DNA from: Sinobacterium norvegicum
GTDB taxonomy: Bacteria > Pseudomonadota > Gammaproteobacteria > Pseudomonadales > Sinobacteriaceae
NCBI RefSeq assembly: GCF_923077115.1
Contig: NZ_CAKLPX010000003.1
Span: forward strand, 124,001 to 188,000
Direction: 5' to 3'
Length of the DNA stretch: 64,000 nt
Within the stretch, counting starts at the first letter, position 1; the number at the start of each line of letters is the position of its first letter. Both the position numbers and the translations under genes were made by a program. This document shows, piece by piece, positions 63,439 to 64,000 of this stretch. Under the pieces are notes generated by a model that did not search any database, was not told the DNA's origin, and saw nothing but the letters and a program-made list of their open reading frames with translations.

Positions 63439-64000
63439 ATGTTTCGAGTCTATGCCACCACCCCAGAAGACATGTCGCCCAGTGATATTGGCGCCTTTGC
63501 CCAACGTGTGGAGGCGATGGGTTACGATGGGCTCCAGGTCCCTGACGCTATTCACGACGGCTTCCTACTGGCTGCCTTAGCACTTAATGCGACTCGGCGT
63601 ATAAGAGTGTGTATCGGTGTGTTGGTGATATTTCCGCGCAGCCCAATGAATGTGGCCATCAGTGCCTGGGATTTACAGCGGCTGTCATCCGGGCGGTTTG
63701 AGTTGGGTTTGGGGACGCAGGTAAAGGGTAACATTGAGCGCCGTTACAGCACGCCATGGACTCCGCCGGTTAAGCGTATGCGAGAATATATAGAAGCTCT
63801 GCGTGCCATTTTTGATGCCTTTCAGCACGGCACTGAACTTCACTATATCGGCGATAACTACCAATTCACTCGGCTGCAGCCATTTTTTAATCCAGGCCCT
63901 ATTGAGCACCCGCATATTCCCCTGCTGATGGGGGCTGTTGGTCCCCAGATGACCCGGCTAGCAGGTAAGGTCGCCGATGGCATTTTGACCCATCCGACCA
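63439..64000 (+). CDS. LLM class flavin-dependent oxidoreductase, 3' end cut
   Basis: Open to the right edge of the window from ATG 63439 (187 codons visible). It is a luciferase-like TIM-barrel monooxygenase fold: MGYDGLQVPDAIHDGFLLAA near residue 29, FPRSPMNVAISAWDLQRLSS near 67, FELGLGTQVKGNIERRY near 90 and LLMGAVGPQMTRLAGKVADG near the end of the visible part. It probably uses F420 or FMN; substrate unknown. No clear ribosome-binding site. The 63246-63438 gap holds nothing else I can support. Confidence 0.85.
   Translation, partial: MFRVYATTPEDMSPSDIGAFAQRVEAMGYDGLQVPDAIHDGFLLAALALNATRRIRVCIGVLVIFPRSPMNVAISAWDLQRLSSGRFELGLGTQVKGNIERRYSTPWTPPVKRMREYIEALRAIFDAFQHGTELHYIGDNYQFTRLQPFFNPGPIEHPHIPLLMGAVGPQMTRLAGKVADGILTHPT

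Noticed and set aside
63274-63734. Leftward frames of 93 and 60 codons near the right edge
   Set aside because: They overlap the start of the rightward flavin oxidoreductase, which has clear family similarity.

Overview
The window is a stretch of chromosome, moderately GC-rich, from a free-living gammaproteobacterium. A marine Cellvibrionales/Pseudomonadales-type organism fits best. I infer this from family recognition and gene order, because no 16S gene is present. Two blocks carry the clearest signal: proA-nadD-rsfS-rlmH-mrdA-rodA-mltB-rlpA-dacA-ybeD-lipB (37.3-47.7 kb) and alaS-lysC-csrA-tRNA-Ser-tRNA-Arg (54.3-58.9 kb).

Left part (1-12.3 kb): a leftward cobalamin module (cobQ cut by the window edge, bluB, a BtuB-type receptor). 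It is preceded by a well-formed promoter, a cobalamin riboswitch and a hairpin that can hide the btuB ribosome-binding site. Then come panE, yajQ with an AmpG-type permease and a DUF481 barrel, an SDR reductase, fxsA, and groES-groEL behind a sigma-32-type promoter.

12.3-21.6 kb is accessory. Two leftward genes (a GNAT acetyltransferase and an unknown gene) are bounded by sequences resembling integron attC sites. A TetR/old-yellow-enzyme pair has a matching palindrome in front of each gene. A DecR-like Lrp regulator sits divergent from a class V aminotransferase and an ETHE1-type persulfide dioxygenase. These are followed by nnr (NAD(P)HX repair) and a YqaE-type peptide.

21.7-25.0 kb is the most unusual part. 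A 581-residue protein has a GC-rich front half with a hydrophobic segment and an AT-rich tail, and is followed one base later by a 103-codon gene. I read this as a polymorphic toxin with its immunity gene. About 0.25 kb downstream lies a second, frameshifted copy of the front half joined to a different tail, the arrangement of a displaced orphan toxin module. No secretion-system gene accompanies it here.

25-37 kb: mpl-ubiX (peptidoglycan recycling, prenyl-FMN synthesis), an MMPL/RND exporter with an acidic insert, a YkgJ cysteine-cluster protein overlapping a LON-domain protein, a DHA2-type MFS exporter, several small proteins, a CaCA antiporter and a Kef-type antiporter. 37-54 kb is the cell-wall and housekeeping block, ending with a SMI1/KNR4 protein, an acyltransferase-SGNH protein, YedI, a porin, greB, an M23 peptidase and a Trm112-like protein. 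54-64 kb holds alaS-lysC-csrA, two tRNA genes followed by a repeat that duplicates the tRNA-Arg 3' end and its terminator, and then a leftward ACAD10/11-like acyl-CoA module beside a LysR gene with a perfect palindrome upstream. An LLM-type flavin oxidoreductase is cut by the right edge.
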